34,044 bases of DNA from Dehalococcoidia bacterium (GTDB taxonomy: Bacteria; Chloroflexota; Dehalococcoidia; DSTF01; JACRBR01): assembly GCA_040902535.1 (NCBI GenBank), contig JBBDXD010000012.1:1-34044 (forward strand). Direction: 5' to 3'. Position numbers and translations under genes: made by a program. Below are positions 1 to 6,810 of this stretch, one piece after another; within the stretch, counting starts at the first letter, position 1; the number at the start of each line of letters is the position of its first letter. The notes under the pieces are model-generated. The model saw nothing but the letters and a program-made list of their open reading frames with translations, ran no database searches and was not told the DNA's origin.

Positions 1-51
1 CGCAACATCCAGCTTGGAAGGCTAGCGCTCTACCAATTGAGCTACCCCCGC
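1..51 (-). tRNA. tRNA-Gly(TCC), 3' part cut by window edge
   Basis: Read on the minus strand, the 7-nt acceptor strand GCGGGGG is followed by TA, a D-arm (GCTC...GAGC) and an anticodon stem with loop CTTCCAA, which gives anticodon TCC (glycine). The T-arm and 3' acceptor strand lie beyond position 1. It follows the lipoprotein gene on the same strand and has its own -10-like element just upstream. Confidence 0.93.
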
Positions 52-70
52 TCGCGGTGCGTACGCACGG

Positions 71-76
71 AGTATA
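71..76 (-). promoter_or_regulatory. -10 element for tRNA-Gly
   Basis: TATACT on the minus strand lies about 20 nt before the tRNA-Gly 5' end, which suits a short tRNA leader. The same hexamer precedes tRNA-Ala in this window. The -35 position (CGGAGT) is poor, so this is an extended guess from the -10 alone. Confidence 0.35.
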
Positions 77-91
77 TCGAACCGCCGCGCG

Positions 92-748
92 CTACTCCGA
101 TGCCGTCGGCGTGGCCTGCGGCTGCAGCGCGGCGGCGATCGCGTCTTCGAGGCGCAGCCAGTTCTCGGCGGCCCAGCCGCTGAAGCCGTCGCCGGCGATC
201 CGCCACCACGTGAACGTCTCCGCTTCCTCCGGCCCCTCCTGGACGATCGCGCGCGTGCCATCGGGCATGCAGTTCGTTCGTTCTCCCGTCTGCGATGGAT
301 CCTGGCGGATGCTCAGGCAGTCGCCCTCGCCCAGGCCAATCACGATGACGCGGTCGCCGCCCTGCAGCGGCCAGGGAATGCCCGGAATCTCGCCCTGGCT
401 GGGGTCGCGGTTCTGGACGGAGAGGATCTCCCAGCCGTCGGGCTTTTCTTCCAAGATCGCGAGCGCCGTCGGCTCGGAGAAGGTCGGGCCGAGAGCGAAC
501 GCCCGGCGTGTGCCGCGCTCGCCGATGAGCGTCGCACAAAGCTTGCCGACGTCGATGCCGTCCTTCGCTTCGTTGCAGTTGGGGATGAAGTTGATGTTGC
601 GATTCGCGGCGACCCACTCGCCGAGGATTTGCTCGGGGCCCGGACGCTCCGGCGTCGGCGTCGCATCGGGCGTACCATCGCCGCCGCCGCACGCGGCGAG
701 CAGGATCGAGACCGCCGCTAGCGATGCGAGAAGGTAAGTGCGAACCAT
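92..748 (-). CDS. Small lipoprotein with SH3-like C-terminal region
   Basis: A 218-residue protein. It starts with a signal peptide ending in a lipobox (LLAAC, Cys20), so it should be lipid-anchored on the outer face of the membrane, followed by a short Gly/Asp/Pro/Thr linker. The body has no recognised enzyme motif. Its second half (about 125-205) has alternating beta-type segments, paired cysteines (CLSI...NCMP) and a 'WWRIAGDGFSGWAAENWL' stretch typical of bacterial SH3 (SH3b) domains, in which a Trp-rich strand closes the barrel. An SD-like GAGGGAG lies upstream of the ATG. It follows the phosphatase gene by 36 nt and is probably co-transcribed. Role unknown; cell-wall or ligand binding is inferred only from the SH3b resemblance. 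Confidence 0.8.
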   Translation of the reverse strand: MVRTYLLASLAAVSILLAACGGGDGTPDATPTPERPGPEQILGEWVAANRNINFIPNCNEAKDGIDVGKLCATLIGERGTRRAFALGPTFSEPTALAILEEKPDGWEILSVQNRDPSQGEIPGIPWPLQGGDRVIVIGLGEGDCLSIRQDPSQTGERTNCMPDGTRAIVQEGPEEAETFTWWRIAGDGFSGWAAENWLRLEDAIAAALQPQATPTASE

Positions 749-784
749 GGGCGTCGTTGCTCCCTCACAAACCCCGCCCTGCTC

Positions 785-1585
785 CTACGCGTACCGGGAC
801 ATGAAGTCGTCATGCACCAGTTTGCCGCCCGCTGCGAACGCTTTGCTCGTGAGCAGCATCGGACCGCCCGATCGGTCGGATGCCGCGCCACCGGCTTCGC
901 GCACCAACAGCATACCAGCAGCAACGTCCCACGGTGCCACGTTGAGATGCGTGAACAAGTCAAGCCGTCCGCACGCCGCGTATGCAAACGCGAGCGCCGC
1001 GCTGCCGAGGATGCGGATCGACTGCACGTTCGGAAATATGTGTGACATGAGTTCGATTTGCCGGCTGCCGAGCGCGTCTTCGTAACCGAGATCGACGCCG
1101 ATGATGCTCGATGCGACGTCGGGGCGATCGGACGCCGCGATCGGCTGCTCGTTCACGAATGCGCCCTGCCCGGTGATGCCCCAGAACGCCTCCTGGTGTA
1201 CTGCGTCGAAGGTGATGCCGAGCACCGGTTCGGCATCGAAGCAGAGCGCGACGTTCGTACACCAGACGGGAATGCCCATCGAGTAATTCTTCGTGCCATC
1301 GATCGGATCGATCACCCACGTCCAGCCGGACGAGGGATCGGTGTCCGCGGCCGTCTCTTCGGAGAGGATCTTGTGCGGCGGAAACTCGAAGTGAAGGATG
1401 TCCTTGATCCGCAGTTCGACCTCGACGTCCGCCTCCGTGACGACGTTGCCACGCCCTTTCACCGCGACGGCGTGCGCGCCATGAAAGCGCCCGAGCGCGA
1501 TCTCGCCTGCGGCGCGCACGCACTTCCACGCGACTTCGATCGCTTCGTCGCCGGACGTGCTTCGTGGCAGGGGCGGGTTTGTCAT
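785..1585 (-). CDS. Inositol monophosphatase family protein
   Basis: A 266-residue Mg2+-dependent sugar or inositol phosphatase. The family hydrolyses inositol phosphate, histidinol phosphate, fructose-1,6-bisphosphate or PAP. Visible motifs: the metal-binding SEE (residues 75-77), DPIDGT (93-98) and the C-terminal WDVAAG (219-224), all in the usual order and spacing, so it should be active. The open frame continues 107 codons further upstream, but that part is a shadow of the hydrolase gene; the ATG at 1585 has GGAAG at SD distance and gives the normal family length. It lies 28 nt after the hydrolase and 36 nt before the lipoprotein, in the same direction. Substrate cannot be decided from sequence: IMPase (SuhB-like), HisN-type and CysQ-type remain possible. 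Confidence 0.93.
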   Translation of the reverse strand: MTNPPLPRSTSGDEAIEVAWKCVRAAGEIALGRFHGAHAVAVKGRGNVVTEADVEVELRIKDILHFEFPPHKILSEETAADTDPSSGWTWVIDPIDGTKNYSMGIPVWCTNVALCFDAEPVLGITFDAVHQEAFWGITGQGAFVNEQPIAASDRPDVASSIIGVDLGYEDALGSRQIELMSHIFPNVQSIRILGSAALAFAYAACGRLDLFTHLNVAPWDVAAGMLLVREAGGAASDRSGGPMLLTSKAFAAGGKLVHDDFMSRYA

Positions 1586-1613
1586 GCGATCGATGCTTCC
1601 AGCATTGGGCGGC

Positions 1614-2309
1614 CTAATTCGGGCTGATCGGCGGTGCGCACCCGGCGATCTCGACGAGCCACAACGCGAGCAGTTCCTCGAGATCGGACGCTGCTTGTGC
1701 GAGCGAGTGGCCTGCTTCGGCGTACAGCACGATCCGCTTCGGTTCCAATGCACGCGCATGGATGTCTTCGCTCGCTGCGTAGTCGAGGACGGTGTCGCGC
1801 ATGCCGTGCACGAGCAACAGTGGCTTGCCGAGGCGCTCGACGGTGCGCGTGCCGAAGAGCTGCGGCGACAACGCGGCGACGCCGGCGACCGCTTCGGAAA
1901 GCTCACCCGCTTTCATCACGACAGCGCCGCCGAACGAGTGCCCCACAAGCGCAATCGGCCCTGCCCCGAGCCCACGCAGGAACGACACGCCGGCGAGCAC
2001 ATCGAGCACGCACTCCTCGAACTCGCCCGGAACGCGATAGTGCAGGCGCAGGCCGCTGAGTTGCGGCCGCAGGCGGTTCGCGAGCCGGCCGTAGATGTCG
2101 TTCGCGGGCCCCTCGAATCCGCCCATCGCGCCGCCGACGTAGATGGCCGCTCCGGGCGCCTCCGAGCACGAGTGCAATACGGCGCGAAGCTCGCCGCGCG
2201 TCGTCGCGATGAGGACGCGCAGGTTGCCATCAGGTTCGGGGTGCGCGGCAACCCCTTCGATCCCAAGCTCAAGGTCGCGTCCTTCGTCGGACGCCTGTTC
2301 ATGCAACAC
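1614..2309 (-). CDS. Alpha/beta hydrolase (dienelactone-hydrolase-like)
   Basis: A 231-residue cytosolic alpha/beta-hydrolase. The nucleophile elbow GHSFGG (123-128, Ser125), the acidic residue in VHGMRDTVL (Asp172) and AGHSL (His201) give a complete Ser-Asp-His triad. An oxyanion-type 'GGAMGGFEGP' segment sits near residue 60. No signal peptide. The start is a GTG at 2309 with no clear SD, and a start a few codons downstream is possible. First gene of a probable hydrolase-phosphatase-lipoprotein operon. The substrate is unknown; the fold covers esterases, lipases and dienelactone hydrolases. Confidence 0.87.
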   Translation of the reverse strand: MLHEQASDEGRDLELGIEGVAAHPEPDGNLRVLIATTRGELRAVLHSCSEAPGAAIYVGGAMGGFEGPANDIYGRLANRLRPQLSGLRLHYRVPGEFEECVLDVLAGVSFLRGLGAGPIALVGHSFGGAVVMKAGELSEAVAGVAALSPQLFGTRTVERLGKPLLLVHGMRDTVLDYAASEDIHARALEPKRIVLYAEAGHSLAQAASDLEELLALWLVEIAGCAPPISPN

Positions 2310-2349
2310 GGCTCAGCTTACACGGGGGCGATGCGCAGACTGCGCGAAC

Positions 2350-2383
2350 CAAGAAACGCCTCCGTCCGGGCGACGGAGGCGTT
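2350..2383 (-). terminator. Intrinsic terminator after tRNA-Ala
   Basis: A perfect 12-bp inverted repeat (arms 2355-2366 and 2372-2383, AACGCCTCCGTC against its complement) with a 5-nt loop. On the minus strand the stem runs into GTTTCTTGG. It begins 10 nt after the CCA end of tRNA-Ala, so it ends that transcript before the hydrolase gene. Confidence 0.8.
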
Positions 2384-2392
2384 GGTGCCCGG

Positions 2393-2468
<76 letters not shown>

Positions 2469-2479
2469 TTGACGCCGCC

Positions 2480-2509
2480 AGTATAGCGAGGCGACCTGTG
2501 ACGGCTCAA
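2480..2509 (-). promoter_or_regulatory. Promoter of tRNA-Ala
   Basis: TTGAGC (2509-2504), an 18-nt spacer, and TATACT (2485-2480) on the minus strand, 11 nt before the mature tRNA 5' end. It closely matches the housekeeping sigma-70 consensus. Confidence 0.65.
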
Positions 2510-2529
2510 TCGAGGGCATCCGTGCGTTG

Positions 2530-2553
2530 AATATGCGCGCGATCGCGCATATT
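2530..2553. repeat. 24-nt palindrome, possible operator
   Basis: Perfect inverted repeat with 10-bp arms (AATATGCGCG at 2530-2539 and CGCGCATATT at 2544-2553) around CGAT. It stands alone between the tRNA-Ala promoter and the helix-turn-helix gene on the plus strand. Lack of a T-run argues against a terminator. The symmetric arms suit a dimeric DNA-binding protein. Confidence 0.6.
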
Positions 2554-2806
2554 ATCAGGGTTGGGGAGAGTCATTGCCGGAAGGGAAGCCGTTCTTCACG
2601 CTGTCGTGTATCGAAGTGCTGACGTGCGACGGGATCCAGCTGGAACAGGCGGAATCGGACTTCGCAGCCGGGGTAGACGTGGATCTGGCGGCGGGCCGGT
2701 GTTCCGTGCAGGACAATTGGGATTGTACGAATACCGCGAAGTCATCGCGTTCGGGCAACGTGATTTCGTGGTTGAGCAGGTGTGGGTTAGAGAGTGACGT
2801 AAGAGC
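2554..2806 (+). other. Unresolved stretch, possible decayed gene
   Basis: Two overlapping plus-strand frames are open here and neither is convincing. The frame starting with TTG at 2574 has GC-rich third positions to about 2690. The frame ending with a stop at 2797 looks more protein-like near its end (EYREVIAF...VVEQVWVRE), just before the helix-turn-helix gene. A gene that switched frame near 2690 would explain both, but no family is recognised and no start with an SD is seen. Confidence 0.25.
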
Positions 2807-3202
2807 ATGGCAGCCAGAAAGGACCCCCGCACGCCGGCGAAGAGGCGTACATCGCGAAGGATCTCGATTCCTCTCAGCGAGAAGGGCATTGCGCGCACAG
2901 TGACCGACACGGAGAGCGACGTTATCCTTCACTACGCCGATGACGGTTCCCTCGTGCGGATCGAGGTCATATCTGGTCGCAGGAGGCCGCGGCCGCTGCC
3001 GTCACCTGAGAACATGTTTATGAGCCTCAAGAACGCCGCAGAACGGATCGGTACCCATCCTTCGACGGTTCGGCGGGCGGCGGGAAGCGGCATGCTGCGC
3101 GCGTTGCCTATCAATGGCCAGTGGATCACAACGCCGGTATGGCTTGAGGAGTACAAGAAGCGGCGCCGCGGGCCAGGGCGGCCGCGCAAGCAGCCTGGCT
3201 AG
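2807..3202 (+). CDS. Small helix-turn-helix protein with DUF2283-like segment
   Basis: A 131-residue basic protein. Residues 1-30 are Arg/Lys-rich. Residues 38-58 ([19 protein letters not shown]) resemble the beta-hairpin core of DUF2283 proteins, often found in toxin-antitoxin-like pairs. Residues 72-110 ([34 protein letters not shown]) form an excisionase/MerR-like helix-turn-helix with a wing, followed by an AT-hook-like basic tail (RRGPGRPRK). It is probably a DNA-binding regulator. The SD is weak. A palindrome at 2530-2553 is a candidate target. Its stop codon overlaps the stop of the convergent sigma-factor gene by 3 nt. Confidence 0.72.
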   Translation: MAARKDPRTPAKRRTSRRISIPLSEKGIARTVTDTESDVILHYADDGSLVRIEVISGRRRPRPLPSPENMFMSLKNAAERIGTHPSTVRRAAGSGMLRALPINGQWITTPVWLEEYKKRRRGPGRPRKQPG

Positions 3203-4449
3203 CCAGCATCATTCACTTCATGCAGGCGTCGCGTGAGATACGCGCGCTCGACGTCGTTCGTACACATCGAGAGCGCCGTGCGATACGCATCGGCTGCGTC
3301 ATGCATGCGACCGGCACGGCGCAGCAAATCGGCGCGGGCGGCGTGAAACAGGTGATACTCTTGGAGTTCGCCGCGGATGGCGAGTTCATCGAGCAGCCAG
3401 AGTCCGTCAGCGGGCGACGTCGCCATTGCGACGGCGGCGGCGCGATTCAGTTCGATGATCGGCGTGGGATGCAGCGCGTACAGCTCATCGTACAGCGCGA
3501 CGATCTGCGCCCAGTCGGTGTCCTGTGGCCGCACGGCAGCGCCGTGCACCGCTGCGATCGCTGCCTGAAGTTGATACGCCCCCGGACGCCGCATGCGCAA
3601 CGCCCGTTCGACGAGCGCGACGCCTTCATCGATTTGCGCGCGGTGCCAGCGGCTGCGATCCTGCGCCTCGAGCACGACGAGCGCACCGTCGTCGTCGGTG
3701 CGGGCATCGCGGCGTGCGTCCTGGACCAGCATCAGCGCGAGCAGGCCGAGCGCCTCGGGTTCGTCGGGCATCAACTCCACGAGGAGCTTGCCGAGCCGGA
3801 TCGCTTCGGCGCAGAGTTCGCGCCGGATCAGCGCCTCGCCTGCGGTAGCCGCGTAGCCCTCGTTGAAGACGAGGTAGATCACTGCGAGCACGCTCGATGT
3901 GCGCTCCGGGAGCATGTGGTCGGGCGGCACGCGATACGGGATCTTCGCATCGCGGATCTTGCGTTTCACGCGCACGATGCGTTGGGCCATGGTCTGCTCT
4001 GAGACCAGGAACGCGCGGGCGATCTCGGGCGTCGTCAGGCCGCACAGCGTGCGCAAGGTCAGGGCAATCTGCCCTTCGACGGCGATCGCGGGATGGCAGC
4101 ACGTAAAGATGAGCCGTAGGCGATCGTCCACGACGCCCATGGTGGTCGTCTCCTCGCTCTGTCCCTGGGCATCCAGTTCGGCGATCGCCCGGATCTGCTC
4201 CTGCTTGTCCGCGAGCACCTGTTCGCGTCGGAGCCGGTCGATCGCCCTGCGGCGCGCGGTCGTCGTCAGCCAGGCTCCGGGGTTGTTGGGCACGCCGTCG
4301 CTAGGCCAGCGGTCGAGCGCGATGGCGAGCGCGTCTTGCAGCGCATCTTCGGCCACATCGAAGTCGCGGCACCAACGGATCAGCGTCGCGACGATGCGCC
4401 CCGACTCCTCGCGGACAATCCGATCGATCGTTTCGTGCAGGTCAGTCAT
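3199..4449 (-). CDS. ECF42-type RNA polymerase sigma factor with TPR-like C-terminal extension
   Basis: A 416-residue sigma-70 family protein. Sigma region 2 lies at about 10-80 (...[19 protein letters not shown]... then [14 protein letters not shown]). Sigma region 4, with its helix-turn-helix ([31 protein letters not shown]), lies at about 125-185. A long helical, TPR-like C-terminal domain covers about 190-416. This length, the tail and the two upstream DGPF proteins match the ECF42 group. Known for the family: no dedicated anti-sigma factor, and the tail is needed for activity. The start at 4449 (MTDLHE) is preferred because the family begins there; the frame is open a further 45 codons upstream but would overlap the DGPF gene. 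Last gene of the module, 53 nt after the second DGPF gene. Confidence 0.92.
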   Translation of the reverse strand: MTDLHETIDRIVREESGRIVATLIRWCRDFDVAEDALQDALAIALDRWPSDGVPNNPGAWLTTTARRRAIDRLRREQVLADKQEQIRAIAELDAQGQSEETTTMGVVDDRLRLIFTCCHPAIAVEGQIALTLRTLCGLTTPEIARAFLVSEQTMAQRIVRVKRKIRDAKIPYRVPPDHMLPERTSSVLAVIYLVFNEGYAATAGEALIRRELCAEAIRLGKLLVELMPDEPEALGLLALMLVQDARRDARTDDDGALVVLEAQDRSRWHRAQIDEGVALVERALRMRRPGAYQLQAAIAAVHGAAVRPQDTDWAQIVALYDELYALHPTPIIELNRAAAVAMATSPADGLWLLDELAIRGELQEYHLFHAARADLLRRAGRMHDAADAYRTALSMCTNDVERAYLTRRLHEVNDAG

Positions 4450-4502
4450 ATGGACGCTTGCAGCCTCGCTGGATGGTTGCGTCCAGTCTTGCACAGAGAC
4501 CA

Positions 4503-4889
4503 TCAGCCCGTCCCATCCGGCGCGTGCAGTCCGATTTTCTCGTCCCATCCCGCGATCTCGAAGACGGGGCGAATCTCGACGCACGCCTCGCGCGCCTGTG
4601 GAAGCGCCGCTGCATAGGCGATCGCCTGGTCCAGGTCCCGGCAGTCGAGAAGGTAGTAGCCGCCGAGCGCCTCCTTCGTCTCGGAGAACGGGCCGTCGGT
4701 CACCGTGGCGTTGTCACCGCGCACACGGACGGTTGTGGCGGTGGGCGTCAGGCGCAGCGGGCTCGCCGCAACGTATGCGCCGTCCGCGACAGTCCGGCGA
4801 GCAACTGCGATGTGCTCCTTGATGTTCTGTTCGCCGTGCGTCCGTTCCGGATCTGCCTCGTCCTGGTAGAGAAGGAGCATGTACTTCAT
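4503..4889 (-). CDS. DGPF/YCII-domain protein (second copy)
   Basis: A 128-residue YCII-related protein with a ferredoxin-like fold. It shows the N-terminal [11 protein letters not shown] strand, the conserved DGPF (65-68) followed by [10 protein letters not shown], and the C-terminal VEIRPVFE strand. The ATG at 4889 has GAGGAG at good SD distance, so the seven codons upstream are excluded. It is a tandem paralogue of the 4920-5339 protein. DGPF proteins are the classic partners of ECF42 sigma factors. Their biochemical activity is not settled; YCII proteins elsewhere include lyase or dehalogenase-like enzymes. Confidence 0.9.
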   Translation of the reverse strand: MKYMLLLYQDEADPERTHGEQNIKEHIAVARRTVADGAYVAASPLRLTPTATTVRVRGDNATVTDGPFSETKEALGGYYLLDCRDLDQAIAYAAALPQAREACVEIRPVFEIAGWDEKIGLHAPDGTG

Positions 4890-4919
4890 TCGTAATCTCC
4901 TCGGGCGCAACGGCGCCGA

Positions 4920-5339
4920 TCACGTCCGCACAACCTTCGGCGTTTCTCCTTCTTGCGACGCCGCCGGTTGCTGACGTAGTCCGATCGCTTCGTCCCAATC
5001 CGGTATCTCGAACAGCGGGCGGATCTCCACCGATCCGACGCGCGCGGGCGGGATGCGCGACGCATACGCGATGGCTTCGTCGAGGTCACGGCACTCCATG
5101 ATGTAGTAGCCGCCGAGCGCCTCCTTTGTTTCGGCGAAGGGGCCATCGGACACGACGGTCCGGCCGTCGCGGACGCGCACCGTCGTCGCCTTCGAGGTGA
5201 CTTCGAGGGCGTTGCATGCGACGTACGCGCCTTTCGCCACCGCCTCCCTGGCCAGTGCGATGTGCTCGGAAATGTTCTCCTCGCTCCCTTCGCGTTCCGG
5301 GAGCGATTCGTCCACGTACAGCAGGAACATGTAGCGCAT
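4920..5339 (-). CDS. DGPF/YCII-domain protein (first copy)
   Basis: A 139-residue YCII-related protein, first gene of the ECF42 module. It has an N-terminal MRYMFLLYVDE strand, DGPF at 65-68 in the same register as its neighbour, [10 protein letters not shown], and a VEIRPLFE strand, then a short unstructured tail absent from the second copy. GGAGGA precedes the ATG. The intergenic gap to the second copy is 30 nt. The two copies are clearly related yet diverged, so the duplication is old or the pair forms a heteromer. Function unknown; a link to the sigma factor's output is inferred from genomic association. Confidence 0.9.
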   Translation of the reverse strand: MRYMFLLYVDESLPEREGSEENISEHIALAREAVAKGAYVACNALEVTSKATTVRVRDGRTVVSDGPFAETKEALGGYYIMECRDLDEAIAYASRIPPARVGSVEIRPLFEIPDWDEAIGLRQQPAASQEGETPKVVRT

Positions 5340-5405
5340 CTCGTCCTCCAGTCAGGTCCGCAGTCCCCGAGCGATCACGCGGTCGAGGCGCGCGTTCAGT
5401 ATGAC

Positions 5406-5432
5406 GACGGCCGGATGATGCAGAAATCGACA
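5406..5432 (-). promoter_or_regulatory. Candidate ECF42-dependent promoter
   Basis: On the minus strand TGTCGA (5432-5427), 17 nt, then CGTC (5409-5406) sits about 65 nt before the first DGPF start codon in the 104-nt gap after rimM. From memory of published work on Streptomyces ECF42, the target promoter is TGTCGA at -35 and CG(A/T)C at -10, so both elements match with sensible spacing. This predicts autoregulation of the module. Confidence 0.55.
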
Positions 5433-5443
5433 GCGCGCAGACG

Positions 5444-6076
5444 TTATCGCCAGTCGGGCGGGTCGACGACCATGCGCTTCGCCTCGAGGTCGATCGATAC
5501 GACGACGTCCTGCAGCGCTGGAATGAGGATCTCGCCATCGTCGGCCGTCCGGACGCGATAGACGTCGTTGGCGCCCGTTTCGAGCACCTCTTCGACCGTG
5601 CCCAGCGCGGCGCCGGCGCGGTCGAACACGGCGAGCCCGACGAGTTGGAACCGGTAAAACTCGCCTTCGGGCAGGGGCGGCAGGTCGCCCTCCGGCACCT
5701 GCACGATAGCCCCGCGAAAGTGCTCGATGGAGGAGCGGTCGGTGAAGCCCTTGAGGGTTAGGTAGACATAACCTTGTGCCTCTCGCGACCGCACAACGCT
5801 TACCGGCTGTGTGCCCAACCAGAGCTTCGAGCGGGGAGCGAAGCGCTTCGGGTTGTCGGAGAGGCTCTGGACTCGCAGTTCACCCTTGAGGCCGAAGGCA
5901 CCCAGCACGCGGCCGACGGCAACGAATCCAGCATCGGGATCGCGCTGCGGTTTGGGTCGCGACGGCTGAGGTTCGTTCGCCGAGGGCGCCTCCGGCGGCG
6001 GCGAGGGTGCATGGCGAGGCACTGCGGCGCTGGATGTCGACTTGCTTCGAGGACGGCGTGTGGGCCGGGGCGGCAA
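5444..6076 (-). CDS. rimM: Ribosome maturation factor RimM
   Basis: A 210-residue 16S rRNA processing protein that binds the 30S head and ribosomal protein S19 during assembly. After a Pro/Ser/Arg-rich N-terminal extension of about 45 residues, the RimM beta-barrel begins at FVAVGRVLGAFGLKGELRV and ends with the PRC-type barrel (GEFYRFQLVGLAVF...LIPALQDVVVSIDLEAKRMVVDPP). Those are the family signatures; the N-terminal extension is unusual and low complexity, so a later start is possible. Last gene of ffh-rpsP-khpA-rimM, 6 nt after khpA. Confidence 0.95.
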   Translation of the reverse strand: MPPRPTRRPRSKSTSSAAVPRHAPSPPPEAPSANEPQPSRPKPQRDPDAGFVAVGRVLGAFGLKGELRVQSLSDNPKRFAPRSKLWLGTQPVSVVRSREAQGYVYLTLKGFTDRSSIEHFRGAIVQVPEGDLPPLPEGEFYRFQLVGLAVFDRAGAALGTVEEVLETGANDVYRVRTADDGEILIPALQDVVVSIDLEAKRMVVDPPDWR

Positions 6077-6082
6077 GGCGCG

Positions 6083-6313
6083 TTAGTCGCCGATCTCGAG
6101 CGAGGCGTATTCGTTGTGGCGCACCGCGGACACCTTGAGCAGCGCGCGCATCGCCTGGGCGATCCGGCCGCCCTTGCCGATCACCTTGCCGTAATCGTCC
6201 TCGGCCACTTCCAGGCGGACGACGACACGGCCGCGTTCCTCCACCTCGGAGACCTTCACTTCGTCCGGCTTGTCAACGAGGGCCTTCGCAATGTACTCGA
6301 CGAGTTCCTTCAT
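6083..6313 (-). CDS. khpA: KH-domain RNA-binding protein KhpA
   Basis: A 76-residue single KH domain. It begins MKELVEYIAKALVDKPDEV and carries the RNA-gripping loop GKGG within VIGKGGRIAQAMRALL. This size and the position between rpsP and rimM are typical of KhpA (YlqC), which works with KhpB/Jag as an RNA chaperone linked to cell-size control in Firmicutes. The ATG at 6313 follows the rpsP stop by only 5 nt, so translation is probably coupled. Confidence 0.95.
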   Translation of the reverse strand: MKELVEYIAKALVDKPDEVKVSEVEERGRVVVRLEVAEDDYGKVIGKGGRIAQAMRALLKVSAVRHNEYASLEIGD

Positions 6314-6318
6314 CGAGC

Positions 6319-6807
6319 CTACGCCTCTGCTTCTTCCGCGGCCGCCTCTGGTTCCGCGGCAGACGCCTCTGGTTCCGTGGCCGCCTCTGGTTCCGCGGCC
6401 GCCTCTGGTTCCGCCGATGCCTGTGGTTCGGCGGCTGGTTCCTCTGGCGCGGCAGGCGCTTCGGCGACGGCTGCAGCCGATTCCGCAGGCGCGGCTGCTG
6501 CGGGCGCCGCGGCTTCTGGGTCTGGCGCCGGCTTCTCCTGCTTTGCCTTCGGCGTGAACTTCGGCGGCTCGCACAGCCCTCGCTCGGACAGGATCTTGGC
6601 GGCGCGGTCCGAGGGCACGGCGCCCTTGCCGATCCACTCGCGCACCCGCTCTTCCTTGACCGTGATGGTTGCCGGCTGCGTCAGCGGGTTGTACGTGCCG
6701 ACGGTCTCGATGAACGCGCCGTCACGCGGCGAGTGCGAGTCCGCGACCACGAGACGGTAGTTCGGCTGCTTCTTCTTGCCTACGCGGCGAAGTCGGATTC
6801 TGAGCAC
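6319..6807 (-). CDS. rpsP: 30S ribosomal protein S16 with long acidic tail
   Basis: A 162-residue protein. Residues 1 to about 88 are canonical S16 ([43 protein letters not shown]). The remaining 75 residues are an Ala/Glu/Pro-rich tail of low complexity, built partly from a DNA tandem repeat. Ordinary S16 is 80-90 residues. S16 sits in the 30S body and is needed for assembly. The ffh stop is 3 nt upstream, so the two genes are probably translated together. The tail keeps the frame and ends just before khpA, so it is likely real rather than a frameshift product. Confidence 0.96.
   Translation of the reverse strand: MLRIRLRRVGKKKQPNYRLVVADSHSPRDGAFIETVGTYNPLTQPATITVKEERVREWIGKGAVPSDRAAKILSERGLCEPPKFTPKAKQEKPAPDPEAAAPAAAAPAESAAAVAEAPAAPEEPAAEPQASAEPEAAAEPEAATEPEASAAEPEAAAEEAEA
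6340..6434 (-). repeat. 18-nt tandem repeats in the rpsP tail
   Basis: About five copies of GCCTCTGGTTCCGCGGCC-like units (starting near 6344, 6365, 6383, 6401 and 6419), with one 21-nt spacing and a diverged last copy. On the coding strand each unit encodes EPEAA with A/S/T variants. The repeat length is a multiple of three, so copy-number change would only lengthen or shorten the S16 tail. Confidence 0.8.
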
Positions 6808-6810
6808 TGC

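Noticed and set aside
1586-1906. 107-codon upstream extension of the phosphatase frame
   Set aside because: It is a shadow of the hydrolase gene; family length and the SD support the ATG at 1585.
2355-2383. Attachment site or transposon end beside tRNA-Ala
   Set aside because: The inverted repeat with its T-rich flank is simply the tRNA terminator; no integrase or direct repeat of the tRNA end is seen.
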